The notes under the pieces are model-generated. The model was given only the letters and a program-made list of their open reading frames with translations, ran no database searches and had not been told where the DNA came from. Positions 43,279 through 51,300 of a stretch of 64,000 nucleotides of DNA are shown here, piece after piece. Each line of letters opens with the position of its first letter. Position 1 is the stretch's first letter. A program made the position numbers and the translations under genes. This DNA comes from JBCDCY01 sp039180875 (GTDB taxonomy: Bacteria > Pseudomonadota > Alphaproteobacteria > Rhodobacterales > Rhodobacteraceae). The stretch is from contig JBCDCY010000005.1 in the NCBI GenBank assembly GCA_039180875.1, positions 124,001 to 188,000 of the forward strand, in the 5' to 3' direction.

Positions 43279-44157
43279 CTACCGCCCCGGGCGGATGGGT
43301 TCAACGCCTGGGGCGGCGTCTTCCAGCGTCCAGGCGACGATCTGTCGAAGGCCGAGGCGTTGGAGCGGTTCTAGCGGGGGCGGGTGGCCGGGCGGGAAGA
43401 GCAGCGCCACGGCGGAGCCGGTATGGGCGACTGCGATACCGAGGGCGCCTTCGGCCGCAGCGATGGCGTTAAGCTCCGCCCAATGCGGCTTGGGGTTCCG
43501 CGCCTGGTTCGCCACGGCGGACGCCGTGGCGGCTTTCGCGATGGCGGCGGGGTCTCGGCCGTGGCGGAGGGCGGCGAAGAGCTCGGTGGCGTCGGGGAAG
43601 GCCGTGTCGGCCGGGTCAGTGCGCTGGCCAGGCCCGTCGAAGCCGCCGACGATGGTCATGGCGGGGAGCGGTGGCAGGATCTCCAGGGTCCGCGCCTCCC
43701 TTGGTGCCCAAAGGCGCGGTGGCGTGGCCGGGAAGGCGAGAGGATCGGTGGCGCCTTCGATGGAGAGGAGGAGGGCGCTTTCCTCCTCCGCCGTGAGCGT
43801 CGCGCCGATGGAGCGCGCGATCGCGCGGAGCGTGGCGAGACCCGTGGCTGTCGAGACGCCCGCACCGCCGCCCATGGGTGCTTCGGCCGCGACGGTCAGG
43901 TTGCCGCTTAGGTGGGGCTGGTCGAGGTGGTGGGCGGCGGCCTCGGCGACTCGTCGCGCAAGGGGATCTTCCGTATGGAGGCCGTCGCGCTCTGACGGCA
44001 CGAAGTGGGCGCGGACCGACAGCGCGGGGCAGGGGAGCGTCACCAGCGCCACCGGCCCCGACGGTCCAAGCCGACCCTGGACGAGCTCGCCTAAGTGGCA
44101 GGCGACGCGCGCCTCGGCGGCTTTCGGCTTGACGGCATCGGCGCGCGGTTGGTCCAT
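43279..44157 (-). CDS. pduX: GHMP-family L-threonine kinase (PduX-like)
   Basis: A 292-residue protein if started at ATG 44157; ATG 44196 would overlap the divergent cobD start. VACHLGELVQGRLG is the PduX-type N-terminal block, and APMGGGAGVSTATGLATLRA is the GHMP phosphate-binding loop. A late AVAHTGSAVALLF block completes the fold. PduX phosphorylates threonine; the product is the substrate of CobD, whose gene starts 31 bases away on the other strand. This coupling strongly supports the call. It heads the leftward cbiX-cobM operon. Confidence 0.85.
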   Translation of the reverse strand: MDQPRADAVKPKAAEARVACHLGELVQGRLGPSGPVALVTLPCPALSVRAHFVPSERDGLHTEDPLARRVAEAAAHHLDQPHLSGNLTVAAEAPMGGGAGVSTATGLATLRAIARSIGATLTAEEESALLLSIEGATDPLAFPATPPRLWAPREARTLEILPPLPAMTIVGGFDGPGQRTDPADTAFPDATELFAALRHGRDPAAIAKAATASAVANQARNPKPHWAELNAIAAAEGALGIAVAHTGSAVALLFPPGHPPPLEPLQRLGLRQIVAWTLEDAAPGVEPIRPGR

Positions 44158-44188
44158 GGCGGCACGAGGCGTAGCGCGGGCAGGCCCC

Positions 44189-45415
44189 ATGACCAATGCA
44201 AAACCGAGCGCGCGACAGCACGGCGGGCGCCTCGCCGCCGCGATCCGGCGCTATGGCGGGCGGGCGGAGGACTGGATCGACCTCTCGACCGGCATCAACC
44301 CCCACGCCTATCCGATGACGCCACCGCCGGCCGAGGCCTGGAGCCGGCTGCCGGACGAGGCGGAGGAGGCGGCGCTCCTCGATGCCGCCCGCCGGGCCTA
44401 CGCGGTGCCGGACGCGGCCGCGATCGTGGCGGCGCCGGGGGCGCAGGCGCTGATCCAACTCGTGCCGCGCCTGAGGCCGCCGGGGCGCGTGGCGGTGCTC
44501 TCGCCCACCTACAACGAGCACGAGGCCGCCTTCCGAGCCGCCGGCTGGGAGGTGCTGGCGGTGGCCGAGCCCGTGCCGGCCGAGGCCCTCGTCGTCGTCC
44601 GCCCGAACAACCCCGACGGCCGGGTGCTGCCGTGGGCCGAGATCGAAGCGGCCCGGGTCACTGAGGCGCTGGTGGTTGTCGACGAGAGCTTCGCGGATGT
44701 GATGGCCGCCAATGCGTCGAGGTGTGAGCATTTTGATCCGAACGCTGGCGACCAGCGCCCCCCGGTGCGCCAGCTCCGGATCGCGCCCGACCCGTTGGGC
44801 TCGGCCCGTTCGCCGCTCAAACGCCCCACTGGGGCGTTTGCAGGACGCAGCTCACCCCCCAGGGCGGGCGCGATGCGCCCCCCCTCGGGCCGGGCGCGAT
44901 CCTCAACGCTCGGGGCAAGCACCTCTACTCAAGACGACTCTGGTCTCACGCCACAAACCGGACAGCCCGGCCTGATCATCCTCCGCTCCTTCGGCAAGTT
45001 CTTCGGCTTGGCTGGCGTCCGCCTCGGTTTCGCCATCGGTGCCCCCGCCGAGATCGAGCGCTTGGCCGAGATGCTCGGCCCCTGGGCCGTCTCGGGCCCT
45101 GCGCTCGCGGTAGGACGAGAAGCGCTCTCCGATCTCGACTGGCAGTCAAAGATGCGGGCGCGGCTGGCGGAGGAGGCGGCGCGGCTGACCCATCTCCTCA
45201 CCGCCGCCGGTTGCGAGGACATCGGTGGCACCGACCTCTTTCGCCTCGTGCGGCACCCCGACGCCGGCGATCTGGTCGAACGGCTCGCCGAGGCACGCAT
45301 CCTCGTCCGCACCTTCGACTATGCCCCAGACTGGCTGCGCTTCGGCCTGCCGGGGGTGGAGGCCGAGTGGCGCCAGCTCGAGACCGCTCTCGGCCTAGAG
45401 CCCAGCGATCTGTAG
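44189..45415 (+). CDS. cobD: threonine-phosphate decarboxylase carrying an in-frame repeat insertion
   Basis: The PLP enzyme makes (R)-1-amino-2-propanol phosphate for the nucleotide loop (called cobC in the aerobic nomenclature). From ATG 44189 it has 408 residues, about 60-80 more than usual. IDLSTGINPHAYP, RPNNPDGRVLPW, VVDESFADVM and LRSFGKFFGLAGVRLGFAIG (with the PLP lysine) are in the right order. Between DVMAANAS (about 178) and PGLIILRSFGKFF (about 258) lies a low-complexity insert rich in Pro, Arg, Ser and Gly. Residues 192-239 are encoded by the 143-bp repeat. The frame is unbroken, so the protein may still work, with an extra loop just before the catalytic lysine segment. Confidence 0.9.
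   Translation: MTNAKPSARQHGGRLAAAIRRYGGRAEDWIDLSTGINPHAYPMTPPPAEAWSRLPDEAEEAALLDAARRAYAVPDAAAIVAAPGAQALIQLVPRLRPPGRVAVLSPTYNEHEAAFRAAGWEVLAVAEPVPAEALVVVRPNNPDGRVLPWAEIEAARVTEALVVVDESFADVMAANASRCEHFDPNAGDQRPPVRQLRIAPDPLGSARSPLKRPTGAFAGRSSPPRAGAMRPPSGRARSSTLGASTSTQDDSGLTPQTGQPGLIILRSFGKFFGLAGVRLGFAIGAPAEIERLAEMLGPWAVSGPALAVGREALSDLDWQSKMRARLAEEAARLTHLLTAAGCEDIGGTDLFRLVRHPDAGDLVERLAEARILVRTFDYAPDWLRFGLPGVEAEWRQLETALGLEPSDL
44762..44904 (+). repeat. palindromic repeat element, copy 1, in frame in cobD
   Basis: The 143-bp unit begins CCGGTGCGCCAGCTCCGGAT and ends with CGGGCGCGATCCTC. Its near-ends form an inverted repeat (GGATCGCGCCCGACCCG against CGGGCCGGGCGCGATCC, one mismatch), and its middle has a perfect hairpin CAAACGCCCC-ACT-GGGGCGTTTG. 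It differs from copy 2 in cobN at about 10 of 143 positions and has the same length. It starts exactly on a codon boundary and encodes PVRQLRIAPDPLGSARSPLK onward without a stop. AACGCT occurs shortly before (44741) and directly after it (44905). Confidence 0.88.
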
Positions 45416-46846
45416 CATCGCGTCGACGTTGGCGTGGGTCTCGAGATGGGTGGCGAGGGCGTCGAGGGTGCGCTCCACGGTCGCCTGGTAGGGCGCACCG
45501 CCACCCTCCGCGCCGAGCTCCTCGAGGAACGCCCGGCGAAAGGCATCGCCGGTGAAGGCGCCGTGCAGGTAGGCACCCTGGACGCGGCCGTCAGCCGAAG
45601 TCGCCCCCTCTGGCCGCCCGGCGATTTCGAAGAGCGGCCGGGCACGGTCCGGCCCCTCAGTCCGGCCGATATGGATCTCGTAGCCCGTGACCTCCGCCTC
45701 GCTCGCCAGATGCCGGCCGCTGACCGTCTCGACCCGCTTTTCCGGCGTCATCACCGTCTCGACGTCGAGCAGGCCGAGGCCCTCGACCTCCCCCGCCGGC
45801 CCCTCGATCCCCTCTGGATCGGCGATCCGGCGGCCGAGCATCTGGTACCCGCCGCACACGCCGAGGACCCGCCCCCCGCGCCGCAGCACGGCGGCCAGAT
45901 CCAGGTCCCAGCCCTGGGCGCGGAAGAAGGCGAGATCGCCGATCGTCGACTTCGAGCCCGGGATCAGCACCAGATCCGCCTCCGCCGGCAGAGGACGGCC
46001 CGCCGGGATCATCTCGACGGTCACGCCGGGCTCCTGCGCCAAGGGGTCGAGATCGTCGAAATTCGCGATACGAGAGAGGGTGGGCACGACGACCTTCAAG
46101 GCACCGGAGCCCCGGACGCCGCGCAGATCGGCGGCGTCCTCGGCCGGCAGCAGATGGGCCTCGCCGAACCAGGGCAGCACGCCGAGACCGGGCCAGCCCG
46201 TATGCTCCTCGATCAGGCGATAGCCGTCGTCGAACAGGCTGACGTCGCCCCGAAATTTGTTGACGAGAAAGCCCTTTATCCGCTCGGCGTCGCCCCTGCA
46301 GATCACCGCCTGCGTCCCGACGATCTGGGCGATCACCCCGCCCCGGTCGATGTCGCCCACCAGCACCACCGGCACTTCGGCCGCCTCGGCAAAGCCCATA
46401 TTCGCGATGTCGCCCTGGCGGAGATTGACCTCCGCCGGGCTGCCCGCGCCCTCGACGATCACGATGTCGGCCTCCGCCTTCAGCCGGGCGAAGCTGTCGA
46501 GGACGGCCGAGAGAAGCTCCGGCTTCAGCTTGGCGTAGTCGCGGGCCCGCGCGGTGGTGCGCCGCTGGCCCTGGACGACGACCTGGGCGCCGACCTCCGT
46601 CTCGGGCTTCAAGAGCACGGGGTTCATGTGGATCGAGGGCGCCAACCCGGCCGCCTGGGCCTGCAGCGCCTGGGCCCGCCCGATCTCTCCCCCATCGGCG
46701 GCAACGGCTGCGTTGTTCGACATGTTCTGTGGCTTGAACGGCCGCACGCGCAGCCCCCGCCTCACCAGCGCCCGGCAAAGCCCCGCCACCAGCAGCGACT
46801 TCCCGACATTGGAGCCGGTCCCCTGCAGCATCAGCGTGGCGGTCAT
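45395..46846 (-). CDS. cobQ: cobyric acid synthase
   Basis: The 483-residue amidotransferase starts TATLMLQGTGSNVGKSLLV with the ATP loop, then FKPQNMSNNAAVAADGGEIG, IVEGAGSPAEVNLRQGDIAN and LVGDIDRGGVIAQIVG. The glutaminase domain has its cysteine in RVLGVCGGYQMLGRRI (near 330) and the histidine in GAYLHGAF. It amidates side chains b, d, e and g of adenosylcobyrinate diamide. Its last 21 bases overlap the end of cobD. It is the last gene of the riboswitch operon. Confidence 0.96.
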   Translation of the reverse strand: MTATLMLQGTGSNVGKSLLVAGLCRALVRRGLRVRPFKPQNMSNNAAVAADGGEIGRAQALQAQAAGLAPSIHMNPVLLKPETEVGAQVVVQGQRRTTARARDYAKLKPELLSAVLDSFARLKAEADIVIVEGAGSPAEVNLRQGDIANMGFAEAAEVPVVLVGDIDRGGVIAQIVGTQAVICRGDAERIKGFLVNKFRGDVSLFDDGYRLIEEHTGWPGLGVLPWFGEAHLLPAEDAADLRGVRGSGALKVVVPTLSRIANFDDLDPLAQEPGVTVEMIPAGRPLPAEADLVLIPGSKSTIGDLAFFRAQGWDLDLAAVLRRGGRVLGVCGGYQMLGRRIADPEGIEGPAGEVEGLGLLDVETVMTPEKRVETVSGRHLASEAEVTGYEIHIGRTEGPDRARPLFEIAGRPEGATSADGRVQGAYLHGAFTGDAFRRAFLEELGAEGGGAPYQATVERTLDALATHLETHANVDAMLQIAGL

Positions 46847-46862
46847 GCGGCGCGAGGAGCGC

Positions 46863-47471
46863 TCAGAACTCCACCCCCGCCTGGGCTTTGACGCCGGAGC
46901 GGAAGGGGTGCTTCACGAGCTCCATCTCGGTCACCAGATCGGCGATCTCGATCAGCTCGTCCTTGGCGTTGCGACCGGTGAGGATGACGTGGGTCATCTC
47001 GGGTTTCTCGGCCTCGAGGAACGCAACCACTTCGGCGATGTCGAGATAGTCGTAGCGGAGCGCGATGTTGATCTCGTCGAGCAGCACCATGCGGTTGGCC
47101 GGGTCGCGGATCAGTTCCTTCGCTTTCTCCCAGGCGGCCGCCGCCATCTCCATATCGCGGGTCTTGTCCTGGGTCTCCCAGGTAAAACCCTCGCCCATGG
47201 TGTGGAACTGGCAGATGTCGGCGAAGCGCTCGGTGATCAGCGTGCGCTCGCCCGTCCCCATGCCGCCCTTGATGAACTGCACCACGGCCGACGGCATGCC
47301 GTGGGCGATGGCGCGGAAGACCATGCCGAAGGCGGCCGAGGATTTGCCCTTGCCCTTGCCGGTGTGGACGATGATCAGGCCCTTCTCCTCCGTCTTCGTC
47401 GCCATGATCTTGTCGCGGGAGGCCTTCTTCTTCGCCATCTTGGTCGCATGGCGTTCGGCGTCGTCGCTCAT
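46863..47471 (-). CDS. cobO: cob(I)yrinic acid a,c-diamide adenosyltransferase
   Basis: The 202-residue enzyme has the CobA/CobO P-loop IIVHTGKGKGKSSAAFGM (near residues 33-50), VVQFIKGGMGTGE and MVLLDEINIALRYDYLD. It transfers the adenosyl group of ATP to Co(I). The N-terminal 30 residues are lysine-rich (ATKMAKKKASRDKIMATKTE), typical of CobO. It overlaps the GFA gene start region upstream by 4 bases and is followed by cobQ after 16 bases. Confidence 0.96.
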   Translation of the reverse strand: MSDDAERHATKMAKKKASRDKIMATKTEEKGLIIVHTGKGKGKSSAAFGMVFRAIAHGMPSAVVQFIKGGMGTGERTLITERFADICQFHTMGEGFTWETQDKTRDMEMAAAAWEKAKELIRDPANRMVLLDEINIALRYDYLDIAEVVAFLEAEKPEMTHVILTGRNAKDELIEIADLVTEMELVKHPFRSGVKAQAGVEF

Positions 47472-47896
47472 GTCGCTCCTCCATCGTCCGAGAAGGCCCC
47501 GTGCCGCGGCAGATCGTCGGCGATCTGCATCCAGGGGACACGTTCATCGTGGTTTACGTGGTTCTCCGGGCGGAACGCGGTCTGGTCCGTCAGGCTGGCG
47601 GCGTGGAAGTGAATCTCGCCTGGAAAGCGCGTGGCCTCGAAGGCGATGGGGGTGCCGCAGCGCGGGCAGAAATGGCGGGTGACGCCGGGGCTCGAGGCAT
47701 AGGTGGCGGGCACTGCACCGGTCCAGCGCCAGGTGCCGTCGGCGATGCCGAGGAAGGCGGTGACGGGGGCGGCGCAGTTCCGACGGCAGCTCTCGCAATG
47801 GCAGTAGCAGGTCCAGAGGGGCGGGCCGGCGGCCTCCCACCCGACGCTTTGGCAGAGGCAATGGCCGCGCAGCTGCGCTTCCGGTGATGCGGTCAT
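47468..47896 (-). CDS. GFA family protein (glutathione-dependent formaldehyde-activating/CENP-V fold)
   Basis: A 142-residue protein with the zinc-cysteine pattern of the family: GHCLCQSVGW, CYCHCESCRRN and HFCPRCGTPIAFEA. Members bind zinc and some bind glutathione; true activity is seldom known. It is set between cobO and an acetyltransferase gene with 4-base overlaps on both sides, inside the cobalamin operon, where I know of no established role. A link to cobalt or thiol handling is speculation. Confidence 0.88.
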   Translation of the reverse strand: MTASPEAQLRGHCLCQSVGWEAAGPPLWTCYCHCESCRRNCAAPVTAFLGIADGTWRWTGAVPATYASSPGVTRHFCPRCGTPIAFEATRFPGEIHFHAASLTDQTAFRPENHVNHDERVPWMQIADDLPRHGAFSDDGGAT

Positions 47897-48372
47897 CGGG
47901 CCTCCCTTGGCGTCTCTCCCAGGACCTTTCGCATGGTCACGGTTTCGCCGCTGCCGGGCAAGGTCTCGAAACCGAGCCGTGTGAAGAGCGCCAGAAGCTC
48001 CGTGAGCGGGCGGCCGGTGTCGAGGGTGAGGGCGCGGAAGCCGTGCTGCCGCGCCTCCTCCTCCGCCGTCGCAATAAGATGGCGGGCGAGGCCTTGGCCC
48101 CGGTGGCTTTCGGCCACGGCGAGGGTGCCGATGTAGAGGGCTCCCGGCAGATCGCGCGAGTGGCGGGTGAAGAGGCAGGCGATGGGGGTCCCCTCCGCCT
48201 CGATAACGAAGGCGGCGCCTTCACCTGCCCGGCGGGAGAGGGCCGCTGCGTCGAGCGCCATGGCGCGGGCCGGATGGCCGAGGCGCGGCTCCATATAGGC
48301 GAAGGCCCGGTGGATCAGCGCGGCGACCGCCGGCCAGTGCGGATAGTCCGGCTGGGCCTGGACGGGCGTCAT
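47893..48372 (-). CDS. GNAT family acetyltransferase in the cobalamin operon
   Basis: The start ATG 48372 overlaps the cobN stop as ATGA and gives 159 residues. Motif A is IGTLAVAESHRGQGLARHLI (near residue 88), and the fold ends with LFTRLGFETLPG. Substrate unknown. Translation coupling to cobN suggests it is always co-expressed with cobalamin synthesis. A second, unrelated-looking GNAT gene sits on the other side of cobN. Confidence 0.85.
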   Translation of the reverse strand: MTPVQAQPDYPHWPAVAALIHRAFAYMEPRLGHPARAMALDAAALSRRAGEGAAFVIEAEGTPIACLFTRHSRDLPGALYIGTLAVAESHRGQGLARHLIATAEEEARQHGFRALTLDTGRPLTELLALFTRLGFETLPGSGETVTMRKVLGETPREAR

Positions 48373-51300
48373 GTCAGCGCCTCGAGATGCGCGCGGATGG
48401 AGTTGGAGCGAGGCTGCCACAACCCGCGCTCCAGCGCCTCCCGGAACCGCGCGACGATTTCGCTGAGCGCGGCGGGGTTGGCCTCGGCGATGAAATCGCG
48501 GGTCTCGGTGTCCTCCAGATAGGCCTGGTAGACCAGGTCGAAGTGGTGGTTCTGGACGGCGCCCGTTGTGGCGGCGAAGGCGAAGAGGTAGTCGACCGTC
48601 GCCGCGATCTCGAAGGCGCCCTTGTAGCCGTGGCGCTTGATGCCGGCGAGCCATTTCGGGTTGGCCGCGCGGGAGCGGACGACGCGACCGATCTCCTCAT
48701 CCAGCGTGCGGATCAGCGGGCGTTCGGGGCGGGAATGGTCGTTGTGGTAGATCGCCGGCGCCGCGCCGCGCAGGGTCTCGACGGTCGCCGCCATGCCGCC
48801 CTCGAACTGGTAGTAGTCGTCGCTGTCGAGGATGTCGTGCTCGCGGTTGTCCTGGTTCTGGATCACGGCCTCGGCCGCGCCGAGCCGGCTCTCGAAGGCG
48901 GCGCGGGCGGGGGTGCCGGCCTCTTGCTGGCCATAGGCGTAGCTTCCCCAGGTGAGGAAGGCCTCGGCCAGGTCGGCGCGGTCGGACCAGAGCCGTTCGT
49001 CGATCATCGCCTGCAGACCCGCGCCGTAGGCCCCGGGCTTGGCGCCGAAGACGCGGAAGGCGGCGGCCTCCCCCGCTTCCCCGCGCTCGGCCCGCCAGCG
49101 GGCGGCGGCGGGGTTCTGATCCGCCGGCTCGTCGAGCTCCATAACCGCCTTGGCGGCCGAGGCGACCAGGTCGATCTGCGCCGGAAAGGCATCGCGGAAG
49201 AAGCCGGAGATGCGCAGCGTCACGTCCACCCGCGGCCGGTCGAGGATGGAGAGGGGCAGGATCTCGAACCCCGTCACCCGCCGGCTCATCGCGTCCCATT
49301 CGGGCTTCACGCCCATCAGCGCCAGGGCCTGGGCGATGTCGTCGCCGCCGGTGCGCATGTTCGACGTACCCCAGGCGGTGAGCGCGGCGGTGCGGAGGTA
49401 GTCGCCGGCTTCCTGCATATGCCGCTCGATCAGGCGGCAGGCGGATTTCCAGCCCAGCGCCCAGGCGGTGGGCGTCGGCACGGCCCGGCTGTCGACGGAG
49501 AAGAAGTTTCGCCCGGTCGGCAGCACGTCCGGTCGCCCGCGCGTCGGCGCACCGGAGGGCCCGGGGGGGACGAAGCGGCCGTCGAGGCCGGCAAGCAGCG
49601 CCGCCATCTCCGCCGGGCCGGAGGCGGCGAGGGCGGGGCGGAGGCGCCCCTCGACCTCCGCCAGCACCGCGTGCGTCTCGGGCCAGTCGCCAGCGGCGCG
49701 GCCCTCGACCAGGGCGGCGGCGAGCAGTTCCAGGCGCTCCACCGTGTCGCCGTTGGTGCGCCAGGGATCGCCCGAGATCTCCGCGAGCGCCGCCGGTCGT
49801 GGGCCGGTCCAGGTCTCAGCCATGGCGCAGTCGAGGGGGTCGAAGCCCGTGAGCCCCAGGTCGCGGGCCAGGGCGCGGAGGAGGGAGGCGCCCCGCCCGG
49901 CGCCGTCGCCGCGCGGGATGCGGGCAAGCGCGACGAGCAGGTCCGTCGCGAGCCGCCCCTCCGGCGCCTGGCCGAAGACGTGCAGGCCGTCGCGGATCTG
50001 CGCCTCCTTCAGATCGCAGAGATAGGCGTCGAGCTTGGCGAGCTGCCCCTCCTCCCCATCCTCCGGCCCGATGCCGGCGTCGAGGTCGAGGCGGGCGACG
50101 GCCGAGAGGCTCAGGATCTCGCCTTGCAGGTGCTTGGCGCGCGCCGGGTCGACGCCGGCGGCCTCATAATACTCGTCCACCAGCACCTCGAGGTCGCGGA
50201 GCGGGCCGTAGGTCTCGGCCCGGGTCATCGGCGGCGTCAGATGGTCGATGATCACGGCCTGGGCCCGGCGCTTGGCCTGGCTGCCCTCGCCCGGGTCGTT
50301 GACGATGAAGGGATAGAGGTGGGGCAGGGGCCCGAGGATCGCCTCGGGCCAGCAGCTCTCCGACAGGGCCAGGGCCTTGCCAGGCAGCCATTCGAGGTTG
50401 CCGTGTTTGCCCATGTGGATGACAGCATGCGCGCCGAAGGTCTCGCGGAGCCAGAGGTAGAAGGCCAGGTAGTTGTGCGGCGGGATCAGGTCGGGGCTGT
50501 GGTAGCTCTCCTTCGGGTCGATGTTGTAGCCCCGCGCCGGCTGCACGCCGACCACCGCGTTGCCCATGCGGAGGAGGGAGAGGGCGAAGGCGCCGTTCTC
50601 GACGAACGGATCGTCCTCCGGGGCGCCCCAACGATCGAGCATCGCGGTGCGCAGGTCTTCCGGCAGGGTGGCGAAGTGGGCCTTGTAGGCGGCCAGCGGC
50701 AGGCGCTCTCCCCCCGCCCGCACGGCGCGATCGGTCAGCCAGTTGGTGGGGCCGGCGAGGATGCGCTCCATGAGGGCGGCGCCGTCCTTGGGTGGGTCCT
50801 CGATGGCGTAGCCGGCCTCGGCGAGGGCGTCGAGGATCGCCACGGTCCCGGCCGGCGTGTCGAGGCCCACGCCGTTGGCCAGGCGCCCGTCGCGGTTGGG
50901 ATAGTTGGCGAGCAGGATCGCGACACGCCGCTCAGCTGGGGCCGTGCAGGCAAGCCGGGTCCAGCCAGCGGCCAGTTGGGCGACGAAGCGGGCTCGGTCC
51001 GGGACGGCGCGGTAGGTCGCGATCGGGCATTCGGTGGCGGCGTCGAAGCGCGCCTCGTCCTTGAAGGCGATGGCGCGGGTCAGCACGCGGCCATCCACCT
51101 CCGGCAGCGCGACGCCCATGGCGATGTCGCGGGCCGAGAGGCCGGATGTGCCCTCCCGCCAAGCGGCCTCCGTCCCGCCGGCGAGCACCACCTGCAGGAC
51201 CGGGCGACCGGGCGCATCGAGGGGGGTGGGCCGGCGTTCGCCCTCCCACGCCTCGGCCTGGGGAGAGGAGACGGCGAAGCCGGTGGTGTTGAGCACGATG

